The notes beneath the pieces were generated by a model that was given only the letters and a program-made list of their open reading frames with translations, had not been told where the DNA came from and did not search any database. Below are positions 52,572 to 62,300 of a stretch of DNA of 64,000 nt, one piece after another (position 1 is the stretch's first letter; every line of letters begins with the position of its first letter). The translations under genes and the position numbers were made by a program. The DNA comes from an uncultured Flavobacterium sp. (GTDB lineage: Bacteria > Bacteroidota > Bacteroidia > Flavobacteriales > Flavobacteriaceae). The stretch is taken from the NCBI RefSeq assembly GCF_963422545.1, contig NZ_OY730261.1, positions 62,001-126,000 of the forward strand, in the 5' to 3' direction.

Positions 52572-53519
52572 ATGTCAGATACAATCGAAAAAATTAAATG
52601 CCTAATTATTGGTTCTGGTCCAGCGGGTTATACTGCAGCAATTTATGCTGCAAGAGCAAATATGAATCCAATTTTATATCAAGGAATGCAGCCTGGTGGT
52701 CAGTTGACTACAACTAATGAAGTAGAAAATTTTCCTGGTTATGTTGATGGGGTTACAGGACCGGAAATGATGATTCATTTACAAGACCAAGCAAAACGTT
52801 TTGGTGCTGATATTCGTGATGGTTGGGCTACTAAAGTTGATTTTTCAGGAGATATTCATAAAGTTTGGATTAACGATACAATCGAATTGCACTGCGAAAC
52901 AGTTATTATTTCGACAGGAGCATCAGCAAAATATTTAGGATTACAATCAGAACAACATTATTTAAAAATGGGAGGCGGAGTTTCTGCTTGTGCTGTTTGT
53001 GACGGATTTTTCTACCGTAATCAAGAAGTGGTAATTGTTGGAGCAGGAGATTCAGCTTGTGAAGAAGCACATTACTTATCTAAACTTTGTAAAAAAGTAA
53101 CAATGTTGGTTAGAAGCGAGAAATTCAGAGCTTCAAAAATCATGGAAGAACGCGTTCGCAGAACAGAAAATATTGAGATTTTAATGAATCACGATACTGT
53201 TGAAGTAGTTGGTGATAATCAAGTTGTACATTCAATTAAAGCATTGAATAAAACAACAGGAGAAGTTATTGAAATTCCTGCAACCGGATTTTTCGTAGCA
53301 ATTGGTCACAAACCAAATACAGATATTTTTAAAGATTACATCACTCTTGACGAAACCGGTTATATAGTAAATACTCCAGGGACTTCTATTACTAATGTTG
53401 AAGGTGTTTTTGTTGCCGGAGATGCAGCAGACCACGTTTATCGTCAGGCAATTACAGCTGCAGGTACAGGTTGTATGGCTGCGCTTGATGCTGAAAGATA
53501 TTTAGCGTCAAAAGAGTAA
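52572..53519 (+). CDS. trxB: Thioredoxin reductase
   Basis: FAD enzyme that reduces thioredoxin with NADPH in the cytosol. The N-terminal FAD motif is GSGPAGYTAAIYAARAN, the redox-active disulfide is C140-A-V-C143 in SACAVCDGFF, the NADPH motif is VGAGDSACEEA, and the C-terminal FAD motif is GVFVAGDAAD. Length of 315 residues matches the low-molecular-weight bacterial type. The start ATG at 52572 sits 23 bp after a good -7 element. The gene is followed by a dispersed palindrome and then a bidirectional terminator. Confidence 0.97.
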   Translation: MSDTIEKIKCLIIGSGPAGYTAAIYAARANMNPILYQGMQPGGQLTTTNEVENFPGYVDGVTGPEMMIHLQDQAKRFGADIRDGWATKVDFSGDIHKVWINDTIELHCETVIISTGASAKYLGLQSEQHYLKMGGGVSACAVCDGFFYRNQEVVIVGAGDSACEEAHYLSKLCKKVTMLVRSEKFRASKIMEERVRRTENIEILMNHDTVEVVGDNQVVHSIKALNKTTGEVIEIPATGFFVAIGHKPNTDIFKDYITLDETGYIVNTPGTSITNVEGVFVAGDAADHVYRQAITAAGTGCMAALDAERYLASKE

Positions 53520-53566
53520 ACGTTTAGTTTCAGGTTTATTTCTGTTTCAAGTTGAAATGAGAATTT

Positions 53567-53711
53567 TACCGCAAAGAACGCTAAGATTTTTACCCAATTT
53601 TACGTTGAAAAACCGCAAAGTTCGCAAAGCTTTATATTGAACAAGCTTTGCGAATTTTGTGTTTTTATAAAAACCAAGTATGTATAAAAACTTTGCGATC
53701 TTTGCGGTAAA
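53567..53711. repeat. ACCGCAAAG-family nested palindrome
   Basis: Outer arms ACCGCAAAGAACGCTAAGAT and GATCTTTGCGGT enclose inner arms CAAAGTTCGCAAAGCTT and AAGCTTTGCGAATTTTG. Forward-type copy, somewhat diverged. It fills half of the 320-bp gap after trxB. Confidence 0.85.
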
Positions 53712-53762
53712 AATTAGCTTGCTTCAGGTTTTTGGAACTTAAATCTGGAGAACGTTTATAAT

Positions 53763-53799
53763 AAAAAAGTCCCATTCTAAATTGAATGGGACTTTTTTT
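53763..53799. terminator. Bidirectional terminator between trxB and the GIN-domain genes
   Basis: A 14-15 bp stem, AAAAAGTCCCATTC with GAATGGGACTTTTT, has a 6-nt loop and A/T tracts on each side, between convergent genes. Confidence 0.92.
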
Positions 53800-53839
53800 A
53801 TGCAGGTTTTGAGAATTTTAATTTACCCAAAATTTATTC

Positions 53840-54703
53840 TTAAAGTGGTGTTGTTATTTTTGCTTTTTCGCCACCTGGTTTCTTAAGCAGTTTTGCTTCT
53901 TCGCTAAAGCGTGTAATTTCAATTTTTGGGCTGCCAAATAATGAAATTTCTGATTTGTCTCCGGCTGCGATTGATATAGTTGTATCAGCTAAAATGGTTG
54001 CAACCGCATAACCTTCAGTCGTAATATTAGTATCTTTCAGTGTAAATTTTGTTCCTGTAAAAATTGAATTGTTATCTAAGCGAATGGTTGCTCTTTCGGC
54101 AATTCCTTCGATAGTAGCATTTGCTTTTTGATATAAATCACATTTAAATTTCATTGCAGATACTAATGATTTAATTGAAGAAGATTTACTCAATTGCAAA
54201 CTTGCATCTTCAGATTTTAAATTCAATTCGGTTCTTGATTTGTCATCTGCAAACAAATTGAATTTCTTTGAGTTTACATTTAGGAATAATTTAGAATAAT
54301 CAAAACTATTAAAAGTAATATTGTCTAACTGAACTTCCTGAATTGCATAAACTACAGCATCATTTTTAGAAATTACGGTTTTTAATGAACTTGTATAAGT
54401 AACGCGAACTGTTAGTTTTTTGAAAATAGTACTTTCTTTTGAAGTATATAAACGAAGTACTTTTTCTCTTAAATCCATTCCGATAATTTCGTGTAAGTTA
54501 TCGTCGGCTTCAATTTTAATTTCGTTTTTTTCTCCTTTTTCCAAGTAAACTTCCAGGTTGTCGTCGACTTCAATACCATCAAAGTCTCCAACTTCTTTTA
54601 TTGAAGTAGTTACAATTTTAGAGCCTTTTATTTTTTCTCTTCTTTGAGCAAAAGTTAATGTTGTAACTAATAAAAGGAGGAGTAGGGCTGCATGTTTTTT
54701 CAT
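53840..54703 (-). CDS. Exported GIN-domain (DUF2807-like) protein
   Basis: A 287-residue protein with a signal peptide (KKHAALLLLLLVTTLTFAQ). The start at 54703 is preferred; the frame is open for 13 more codons upstream but these spoil the signal. The repeating short beta strands (VGDFDGIEVDDNLEVYLEKG and VVYAIQEVQLDNITFNSFDY, for example) indicate the beta-helical head-GIN adhesin-like domain. It is the last gene of the padR-pspC-GIN-GIN group, with an 86-bp gap from the preceding GIN gene. Its role is unknown. Confidence 0.8.
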   Translation of the reverse strand: MKKHAALLLLLLVTTLTFAQRREKIKGSKIVTTSIKEVGDFDGIEVDDNLEVYLEKGEKNEIKIEADDNLHEIIGMDLREKVLRLYTSKESTIFKKLTVRVTYTSSLKTVISKNDAVVYAIQEVQLDNITFNSFDYSKLFLNVNSKKFNLFADDKSRTELNLKSEDASLQLSKSSSIKSLVSAMKFKCDLYQKANATIEGIAERATIRLDNNSIFTGTKFTLKDTNITTEGYAVATILADTTISIAAGDKSEISLFGSPKIEITRFSEEAKLLKKPGGEKAKITTPL

Positions 54704-54789
54704 TAATTCTAGATTTGATTTTGACAAATATAAAAAAATCATCCACTTTTGATGAATGATTTCTTTTATATTTAACAGATAAGTAAAGT

Positions 54790-55524
54790 TTAGCCCTGAC
54801 TAATGCTTCCTCCTGAACTTGAAGTTTTTTCGATTGTTTTAGGAGCATTGTTATAATTAATGCTTCCACCGCTTGAAGCGCCGGCTTTCAGACTCAAAAC
54901 AGGGTGAACTTCCAGACTTCCGCCACTTGATGCATCAGCCTCAATTTCATTTGCTATTAATTTTCCGGCATTAACGCTGGCTCCGCTCGAAGCTCTGGCT
55001 ACTGTTTTTAATGATTTTCCTGCAATTGTGATAGAACTTCCGCTGCTTGATGTACAAGATATATTGTCAGATTCTACATTCACGTCCATTGTTGCAGCAC
55101 TAGATGTTTCTAATTCTATATCTTGTCCCTGAATGATGTTTTTACTCATTACTGAAGAGGCACTCGATGCATTCAGTTTGTTAATAACAGGCATTTTAAC
55201 AGTTACTTTTTTTGATGTAATATTGCGGAAAGAACTGAATTTGCATCTAATTATCAAAGTTCCATTTTCAACCTTTGTTTCAATTTCTTTTTGAAGGTTA
55301 TCATCGGCTTCTACAACAATTTCTGTAGAGTCTGATTGTTGAACAACTAAATCAATTGCATTGCTCACTTCTATATTTTTAAAGTCGCCCTGAGCGATTC
55401 TTTTCTCAGTAGTAACATGTCCGCTGCCTTCAATAGTGTTCATGTTAAGATTACATGAGGCAAACAATAATGCGGTAATAGTGGCAACAATTAATTTCGT
55501 AATATGAATGATTATTTTTATCAT
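54790..55524 (-). CDS. GIN-domain (DUF2807) lipoprotein
   Basis: A 244-residue lipoprotein: signal with ALLFASCNLN, Cys at about residue 24. The DUF2807 domain has QGDFKNIEVSNAIDLVVQQ and a long run of Ser/Ala-rich strands (for example SSSGSSITIAG, ASSGGSLEV, ASSGGSINY) typical of the parallel beta-helix. It overlaps nothing but lies 3 bp after pspC, so the two are co-transcribed. Function is unknown; the fold is often found beside PspC and PadR genes in Bacteroidota. Confidence 0.88.
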   Translation of the reverse strand: MIKIIIHITKLIVATITALLFASCNLNMNTIEGSGHVTTEKRIAQGDFKNIEVSNAIDLVVQQSDSTEIVVEADDNLQKEIETKVENGTLIIRCKFSSFRNITSKKVTVKMPVINKLNASSASSVMSKNIIQGQDIELETSSAATMDVNVESDNISCTSSSGSSITIAGKSLKTVARASSGASVNAGKLIANEIEADASSGGSLEVHPVLSLKAGASSGGSINYNNAPKTIEKTSSSGGSISQG

Positions 55525-55527
55525 GGC

Positions 55528-57258
55528 TTAGTTAATTTTGATTACAACTCCGTTTTTATCAGTGGTTAATTTTCCTGATGTTTTTTTTCCATTTAAAACT
55601 TCTTTTCCATTTATTTTAATCGACACTTCTTTTACAGTATCGTTGTCAATCTCATTGTCTTCGCTGTCATAGTCTACATCATCATGATCATTTTCATCTG
55701 CAGGACAATTCAAGCATTTAATTTTTGAACCCTCAACTTTATAATTATAGTTTCCACTAAAGTGAAGATTGAAAAAATTATCTTCAGAGTCGTCATAATC
55801 CTGAATAGATGCGTCTGGCTTAAATAATTGACCTTCTGGTAAGTACAAATATACATCAACTTCCTGACCTCTAAATTTGTTTTTTACATCAGTTAAAAAA
55901 TAATTATCAAGAACTAAATGATTACCAGTGATTTCGTATTTATAATTGATTTTCTCCGCTCTTTGTCTTGCATTTACAAATGAGTTACCTCTTGCACTTT
56001 TCTCTATCTGTAAATAAGCAGTAGCATTGTCAGTGTGTAAAACATGCAAACGAACATCAGTAGAATAAATCAATTGATTGTTGGCAGAATCCTGAACAAA
56101 CTCAAAATCTCTATGCTGATTAAGGCTTTTTGCGTAATAATCATTATATCTGAATTTTACATAAAGAGTATCTGTTGGACGGGTAATGATATCTTTTTTC
56201 TCAATTGTTTTGTTGTCGTATGAAAGTTCAGTTGCCTGTTTAATTCCAACACTAATTGCAATTGCAACAGCAATAATCCAGATGGCTAACAAAGTGTATT
56301 TTGTTATGTTTCCAATTGATTTTAGGTCTGGAGATAATAATTTGAAACCTAAAAGAGTCAAAAAGAAAAACGGAATTCCAATGGCAAAGAACATCAATAA
56401 ACCGAATGACCAGATTGGATAATCAGTAAAGTTTCCGGCTTCAATAAAGTTTTGCCAAGGAAAATCAATAAAGATATTTGTTCCCAAAGTAAAAACTCCA
56501 ATCAATAATGCGATCAAAACACTAATCCCTGACATGATTAAGATTACTCCTAAAAATTTTGCAAAGATTTTAAAAACCGTCATAACAAAGTCTCCAAATG
56601 AACTACTTATTCTCTCAGCTCCCGACTTTACCTGGTTTCCCATTGCATCATAATCTGCATTTTTAAATTTCTCAGATAAGTTTTCAATCTCTTCACGAAC
56701 TTTTTTTTCAATGTTCGAGATTGTAACCGGTTCTCCCGTCATTTCTAACTTCTCAGAAGTTGTAATAGCTTCCGGAGTAACAACCCAAAGAACAAAATAA
56801 GCTAGAATCCCAGTTCCAAAACCTGCAAAAACAAATATTAAGAAAATGATTTTTATCCAAACTGCGTCAATTCCAAAATAATGTCCTAAACCGGTTGCAA
56901 CACCACCAATCATACCTTTTTCTTTATCACGGTATAATTTTTTATGTTTTCTTGCACCGTACTCATTAAAAGACTGATTTGGTTTTTCTTCATCCTCAAT
57001 GATATAGTCTTCTGGTTGCCCCATAACCGTAATCACTTCATCAACATCTTTCAAGCCTACAACATGTTTCTCGCTTTTTTGTTTTTCTGTTAATAATTCA
57101 GAAACACGCATTTCGATATCTTTAATAATTTCATCCTGACCAGACGAGTTGTTAAGTGATCGTTTTATAGCGTCAAAATAGCGTGTCAATTTTAAATATG
57201 CGTCTTCATCGATGTGAAAAAACATACCGCCTAAGTTAATATTTACTGTTTTGTTCAT
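55528..57258 (-). CDS. PspC-domain membrane protein
   Basis: A 576-residue inner-membrane protein. The N-terminal 90 residues (NLGGMFFHIDEDAYLKLTRYF and the helical region after it) are the usual flavobacterial lead. The PspC domain at about 105-165 has KLYRDKEKGMIGGVATGLGHYFG and a membrane span. Four further spans lie at about 215-345, and a beta-rich C-terminal domain with an acidic stretch (DENDHDDVDYDSEDNE) faces the periplasm. PspC proteins sense envelope stress in enterobacteria. The gene lies 3 bp after padR. Confidence 0.9.
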   Translation of the reverse strand: MNKTVNINLGGMFFHIDEDAYLKLTRYFDAIKRSLNNSSGQDEIIKDIEMRVSELLTEKQKSEKHVVGLKDVDEVITVMGQPEDYIIEDEEKPNQSFNEYGARKHKKLYRDKEKGMIGGVATGLGHYFGIDAVWIKIIFLIFVFAGFGTGILAYFVLWVVTPEAITTSEKLEMTGEPVTISNIEKKVREEIENLSEKFKNADYDAMGNQVKSGAERISSSFGDFVMTVFKIFAKFLGVILIMSGISVLIALLIGVFTLGTNIFIDFPWQNFIEAGNFTDYPIWSFGLLMFFAIGIPFFFLTLLGFKLLSPDLKSIGNITKYTLLAIWIIAVAIAISVGIKQATELSYDNKTIEKKDIITRPTDTLYVKFRYNDYYAKSLNQHRDFEFVQDSANNQLIYSTDVRLHVLHTDNATAYLQIEKSARGNSFVNARQRAEKINYKYEITGNHLVLDNYFLTDVKNKFRGQEVDVYLYLPEGQLFKPDASIQDYDDSEDNFFNLHFSGNYNYKVEGSKIKCLNCPADENDHDDVDYDSEDNEIDNDTVKEVSIKINGKEVLNGKKTSGKLTTDKNGVVIKIN

Positions 57259-57261
57259 GAC

Positions 57262-57594
57262 TTATTGATTTTGATTGGTGATTAGATTTACGGCGTCAGA
57301 CAATTCTGTCCAGGTACCGCTAAGTTCGTTTAAAAATGTTTGTCCTATTTCGGTTAATCCATAATATTTTCGAGGTGGCCCTGAAGTCGATTCTTCCCAA
57401 CGATAATTAAGCAAACCGTCGTTTTTCAGCCTAGTCAAAAGTGGGTAAACTGTTCCCTCAACAACTAGTAATTTTGCGTTTTTTAAAGTGTCTAATATTT
57501 CTGATGTGTAAGCATCTTTTTCTTTTAATACTGATAAGATGCAAAACTCAAGAACACCTTTGCGCATCTGTGCTTTTGTGTTTTCAATGTTCAT
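57262..57594 (-). CDS. PadR-family transcriptional regulator
   Basis: A 110-residue winged-helix repressor. The helix-turn-helix is QMRKGVLEFCILSVLKEKDAYTSEIL (core LEFCILSVL) and the wing is EGTVYPLLTRLKNDGLL followed by GPPRKYYGLTEIG, the PadR signature. It heads the pspC-GIN-GIN operon and probably represses it. The three following genes are on the same strand with gaps of 3, 3 and 86 bp. Confidence 0.93.
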   Translation of the reverse strand: MNIENTKAQMRKGVLEFCILSVLKEKDAYTSEILDTLKNAKLLVVEGTVYPLLTRLKNDGLLNYRWEESTSGPPRKYYGLTEIGQTFLNELSGTWTELSDAVNLITNQNQ

Positions 57595-57722
57595 AATTTC
57601 ATTTTGTTTTTTTTAGATTGAACAATTCGTTTTTTGATTGATGATGATTGATTGATGATTGATTTCGAAACCTTTATGATGATTGGTCAATAATGTCCCG
57701 ACTATAACTTTTAATTTTTTAT

Positions 57723-57750
57723 GTCACACTGAGCGAAGTCGAAGTGCTTC
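57723..57750. repeat. Solitary GAGCGAAGTCGAA half-element
   Basis: GTCACACTGAGCGAAGTCGAA matches the left arm of the repeat at 6721-6741 at 20 of 21 positions. It lies between padR and the DUF4870 gene. No right arm is seen. Confidence 0.65.
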
Positions 57751-57760
57751 ATAATATTGA

Positions 57761-58240
57761 TTACTTTATAAAAGGAATCGTTAACGGATATTTATACAAT
57801 TCTCCGTTTGAAGCTTTTATCGAAGCATAAATCACTAAAAAGAATTCAACAAATTTTAGCAAGCAAAAAAGTAAAACTGCTGTTGCTCCAATACTTAATA
57901 ATGCAATGTTTCCCTGAAAATTAATGTTTCTGATAAAGAAATCATCGTCGTTAAAAACAGCTTCCATTGGAAGATTCTGAAAAATAACAGTGACGAAGAT
58001 CGGAATCGCAATCAAAGCCAGAATCAACGTATAAAGCAATAAGCTTAATTGAAAATTCAACGTTTGTTTTCCGTGGTGATTTACAAATTCTGATTTGTCT
58101 TTGTAACTCGTCCAGATCAATATCGGGAAAATATAATTCCCAAACGGAATAATGTATTGTGTCAAAGTACTTAAATGTGTGAACGTTGCAGTGTTCTTTT
58201 CTGATGTTGTTTCCATGATGAGTGGTGTTGTTGTTTCCAT
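57761..58240 (-). CDS. DUF4870 membrane protein
   Basis: A 159-residue protein with the DUF4870 signature (HLSTLTQYIIPFGNYIFPILIW, then FVNHHGKQTLNFQLSLLLY) and three to four membrane spans. The N-terminus has two Met codons nine residues apart (METTTPLIMETTSEKN), so the true start may be 58240 or 58216. Function of the family is unknown. It is upstream of padR but separated by 166 bp, so it is probably independent. Confidence 0.88.
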   Translation of the reverse strand: METTTPLIMETTSEKNTATFTHLSTLTQYIIPFGNYIFPILIWTSYKDKSEFVNHHGKQTLNFQLSLLLYTLILALIAIPIFVTVIFQNLPMEAVFNDDDFFIRNINFQGNIALLSIGATAVLLFCLLKFVEFFLVIYASIKASNGELYKYPLTIPFIK

Positions 58241-58471
58241 GATTAAAAGTATATAGTAATTTCTTATACAAATATATGGCTAAAAGACAGTATCTTGTTT
58301 TGCATAGTACTAATTATTAACAAAATTTTAACAAGTTTAAAATTAGAGAGCAACTTATAACGAGTTGAAAATCATTGTTAAGTCTTGATTTTACTGACAA
58401 ATCAGGAAAGTAATTGTAATTTATTGTGCGTGCATAGTTTTTTTGTATTTTTACATAAAAAAACAAATACC

Positions 58472-58924
58472 ATGGCAATATCAGTTTCTAAACTCAACAA
58501 ATTTGTATTATTCAAACTACCATCGGCATACATTTGCGGTGTACGTGTAAAGGCAATCGACAAAGACAGATGCGTGGTAAGTGTAAAACACAGATGGATC
58601 AATCAGAATCCTTTTAATTCAATGTACTTTGCAGTTCAGGCAATGGCAGCCGAATTAACAACAGGAGCTTTAGTGATTTCTCAAATTCAGCAAAGCGGAA
58701 AAAAAATCTCAATGTTGGTGGCTAATAATAAAGGTAACTTTACTAAAAAAGCGACCGGAAGAATAACATTTGCTTGCAACGACGGACATTTAATCGCCGA
58801 AGCAATCCAAAGAACAATTGCAACAGGTGAGGGACAAACCTTCTGGATGAAATCTATTGGAACAAATGAAGAAGGAGTTCAGGTCTCAGAAATAGATTTT
58901 GAGTGGAGCGTTAAATTGAAATAG
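58472..58924 (+). CDS. DUF4442 hotdog-fold thioesterase-like protein
   Basis: A 150-residue protein of the DUF4442 family, a hotdog-fold group related to YiiD C-terminal and acyl-CoA thioesterase domains. The motif HRWINQNPFNSMYFAVQAMAAELTTG is characteristic (core NPFNSMYFAVQAM). The start is taken at 58472 (MAISVSKLNK); an upstream open frame of 29 codons has no coding character. No signal peptide is present. Activity is not shown. It stands alone and is followed by a dispersed palindrome and a terminator. Confidence 0.82.
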   Translation: MAISVSKLNKFVLFKLPSAYICGVRVKAIDKDRCVVSVKHRWINQNPFNSMYFAVQAMAAELTTGALVISQIQQSGKKISMLVANNKGNFTKKATGRITFACNDGHLIAEAIQRTIATGEGQTFWMKSIGTNEEGVQVSEIDFEWSVKLK

Positions 58925-58930
58925 GTTTTT

Positions 58931-59030
58931 TTGCCACGATTTTCACGAATTTTCACGAATTATTTTTTTTTATAAAATGCTAAAGCACTTTAATTTTAAA
59001 ATTAGTGTCAATTCGTGAAATTCGCGGCAA
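58931..59030. repeat. GCCACGAATT-family palindrome, left flank of the GH18-CE4-GT2 gene
   Basis: The left arm TTGCCACGA..TCACGAATT and right arm AATTCGTGAAATTCGCGGCAA enclose a core with TATAAAATGCTAAAGCAC. It matches the 62723-62827 element in order and spacing. With the following terminator it fills most of the 387-bp gap, whose right end holds a -7 element TAAGTTTG (59229-59236) for the next gene. Confidence 0.88.
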
Positions 59031-59041
59031 GAAAAAAACAT

Positions 59042-59075
59042 AAAAAAAGATCTCAAGCAATTGAGATCTTTTTTT
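59042..59075 (+). terminator. Intrinsic terminator after the DUF4442 gene
   Basis: A perfect 15-bp stem, AAAAAAAGATCTCAA with TTGAGATCTTTTTTT, has a 4-nt loop. Nothing on the minus strand uses it nearby. Confidence 0.92.
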
Positions 59076-59311
59076 GTTTGTAATGTTTTGTTAATCAGAA
59101 AGTTTTATTGTGTCACTTTGGTATTTTTTGAACTTTTCTTTTGTATTTTTAATTCATAATTTTTTTTACACAAAAAAACAGCTTGTTAATTTTATCTTCA
59201 TTTAACAACAATAGTTTTACGTTCAAGTTAAGTTTGAAAGCCTCGAAGATTTAGAATTAAATTTTGAGATTCCTTTATTTAAAAACTTTCGCCTAAAAAA
59301 TAGTAAGATTT

Positions 59312-62300
59312 ATGGATGGTAAAAAACAAATATTTCAGACCGTTACCCAAAAACGCTGGAGAACTTTTCAATGGTCAAGCCGACTTATTTTGTTTATTCT
59401 GATTTTAATGGTTCCAATTTTCTTTATTACTTTAAAAAGAGGATTAAAACCACCTTTACCACTTTTAGCTAACAGCAGCCGAACAGGGCATAGTTTAGAA
59501 AATCCCATTACACCGAAAGATTTAAGTGATAAAGAACTCAAAAAGTTTAAAGGGTTTGATTATTTTTTAAGAGCAAAAACTAAGATTGAAAAACTAAAAA
59601 ATCAGCCAATAGTTCCCAAAACTTCCTCAGAAGTCCGGGCCGCTTTTTATGTCGACTGGGATCCGCAAAGTTTATTTTCACTGCAAAAAAATATTGATAA
59701 ACTCAATATGGTAGTCCCGGAATGGTTTTTTATAGATCCAAAAACCGATTTGCTGCGAACAGAAATTGATACGGCAGCATTAAAAGTGATAAAAAAAGGA
59801 AAGGTAAAAATCCTTCCATTAATCAATAACATCAACGAATCGTTAGGCGAAGGCGAGTTTGACGGTGATCTTATTCATCGTATTCTTCATGATACTAACA
59901 AAAGGGAAAGACTTATTAATGATATTGTAAAAGCATTAAAAAAATATGATTTACAAGGCATTAATATCGATTTTGAGGAATTTAAAGAAAATAGTGATGA
60001 ACCCATAATTGCTTTTCAAAAGGCATTATATGAAAAACTGCATCCGTTGGGTTATCTTGTTTCGCAGGATATTATGGCGGGAGATGATGATTTTAATATA
60101 AAAGCATTGGCGAAATACAATGATTATATGTTTTTGATGGCTTATGATGAACATTATGCCAGCAGTGTTCCGGGAGAAATCAGCGGTCAGAAATGGATCG
60201 AAAGAATAATAGACAAAACAGCCAAAGAAATTCCGTCAGATAAAATTATTCTTTGTTTTGCGGGTTATGGCTACGATTGGCAGGAAAAGCAAGAAGGGGA
60301 AACGATAACCTATGATCAGGCAATTGCTATTGCAAAGCAGCATAATGCCGTGATAAAATTTGATAATAATACTTATAATAATTCTTTTCATTACACCGAT
60401 AGCAATGGTAAAAAGCATGAAGTTGATTTTGAAGATGCTGCAACTAATTTTAATACCATAAGATTTAGTGACGAATATGGTCTGGCAGGAACTGCTTTAT
60501 GGCGTTTAGGAAGTGAAGACCAACGCTTATGGACGTATTATCAGCGAAGCCTGACCAACGAAAGTATCAATAAAAAACCTTTCGATTTTAAGGTAATGAA
60601 ACGTGTAAATACACGAATCGAAAGTCCCGCATATATTGGTGACGGCGAAATATTAAATGTTATTGCTGATCCTGCACCAGGAAAAATAGAATTAGACATC
60701 GATAATGACGAAGACATTATTACAGAACAGAAGTATGTAGAATTACCCACTAAATATGTCATCAGCAAATTTGGAAACGTAAACAAACAGGTTATTTTAA
60801 CTTTTGATGACGGACCAGATCCAACTTATACGCCGCAGATTTTAGATATTTTAAAAAAAGAAAAAGTACCGGCTGTATTTTTTGTTATTGGTATTCAGGG
60901 TGAAGATAATATTCCGTTGTTGCAAAGAATTTATAAAGAAGGCCACGAAATAGGCAATCATACTTTTACGCATCCTAATATTGCTCTGGTAAGTCCGGAA
61001 AGGGCAGCGAAAGAAATGGAAACGACACGATTATTAATCGAAGCTGTTACCGGAAAAAGTACCGTGCTTTTTAGAGCGCCTTATAATGCAGATGCTGAAC
61101 CCACAACAGAAGCCGAACTGAAACCTATTGCCTTAAGTAAAGCACAAAATTATTATACGGTTGGTGAAAGTATTGACCCGAATGATTGGGAAAAAGGCGT
61201 AAGTGCTGATTCAGTTTACATCAGAACTATAAAACAATATGAAGCAAATCCCGATAAAGGAATTATTTTGCTTCATGATGCAGGCGGGGACAGAGAAGCT
61301 ACAGTTGAGGCTTTACCCCGAATTATTAAATATTTTAAAGACAGACATATTCAGTTTACAACCGTTGCTCATTTGCTTGGCAAAACCAAAGACGAAATCA
61401 TGCCAAAAGCAGAAGGACCGTATATTACAGTCGATAATTTAATTTTTGATTTCGGATATTGGTTTGGACATTTTATTACGGCGACATTTTGGGTAGCTAT
61501 TTTTCTGGGTTTTTTCCGAATTGCATTAATGGCTATCATGGCTTTTGTGAAAAAATGGAGAGATCACAAATATCCGCCTGTTTATAAACTATCTAATGAA
61601 GCTCTTCCAAAAGTGAGTATTATAGTTCCTGCTTATAATGAAGAAATAAATGCGGTAAAAACGATCGAAAATTTATTAGGTCAGGATTATCCGGATTTTG
61701 ATATTGTTTTTGTAGATGATGGATCTAAAGACAAAACTTTTGCCATGATTAACGAGGCTTTTGCCAGTAATCCAAAAGTAAAAGTGCATACCAAACCAAA
61801 CGGAGGAAAAGCATCTGCATTAAATTACGGAATTGCATTAACCCAGAATGATTATGTAGTTTGTATCGATGCCGATACGCAGCTAAAAACCGATGCTATT
61901 TCGCAATTGATGAAAGGCTTTACTATTCAGTTAGAAAACAATGAAGAAATTGGAGCGATTGCGGGAAATGTAAAAGTAGGGAACGAAAATACAATGCTTA
62001 CCAAATGGCAGAGTATAGAATATACAACAGCACAGAATTTTGACCGCAGGGCTTTTGATTTAATAAACGGAATTACGGTTGTTCCCGGTGCAATTGGTGC
62101 ATTTAAGAAAACAGCAATAGAAAAAGCGGGAGGTTTTACAACCGATACACTTGCCGAAGATTGCGATTTAACCATTCGTATTTTAAGAAATGACTATCGT
62201 ATTATAAACTGTATAGAAGCCGTTGCGGTAACAGAAGCACCGGAAAGTTTGAAAGAATTTATGAAACAGCGTTTTCGTTGGAGTTATGGCATTATGCAGG

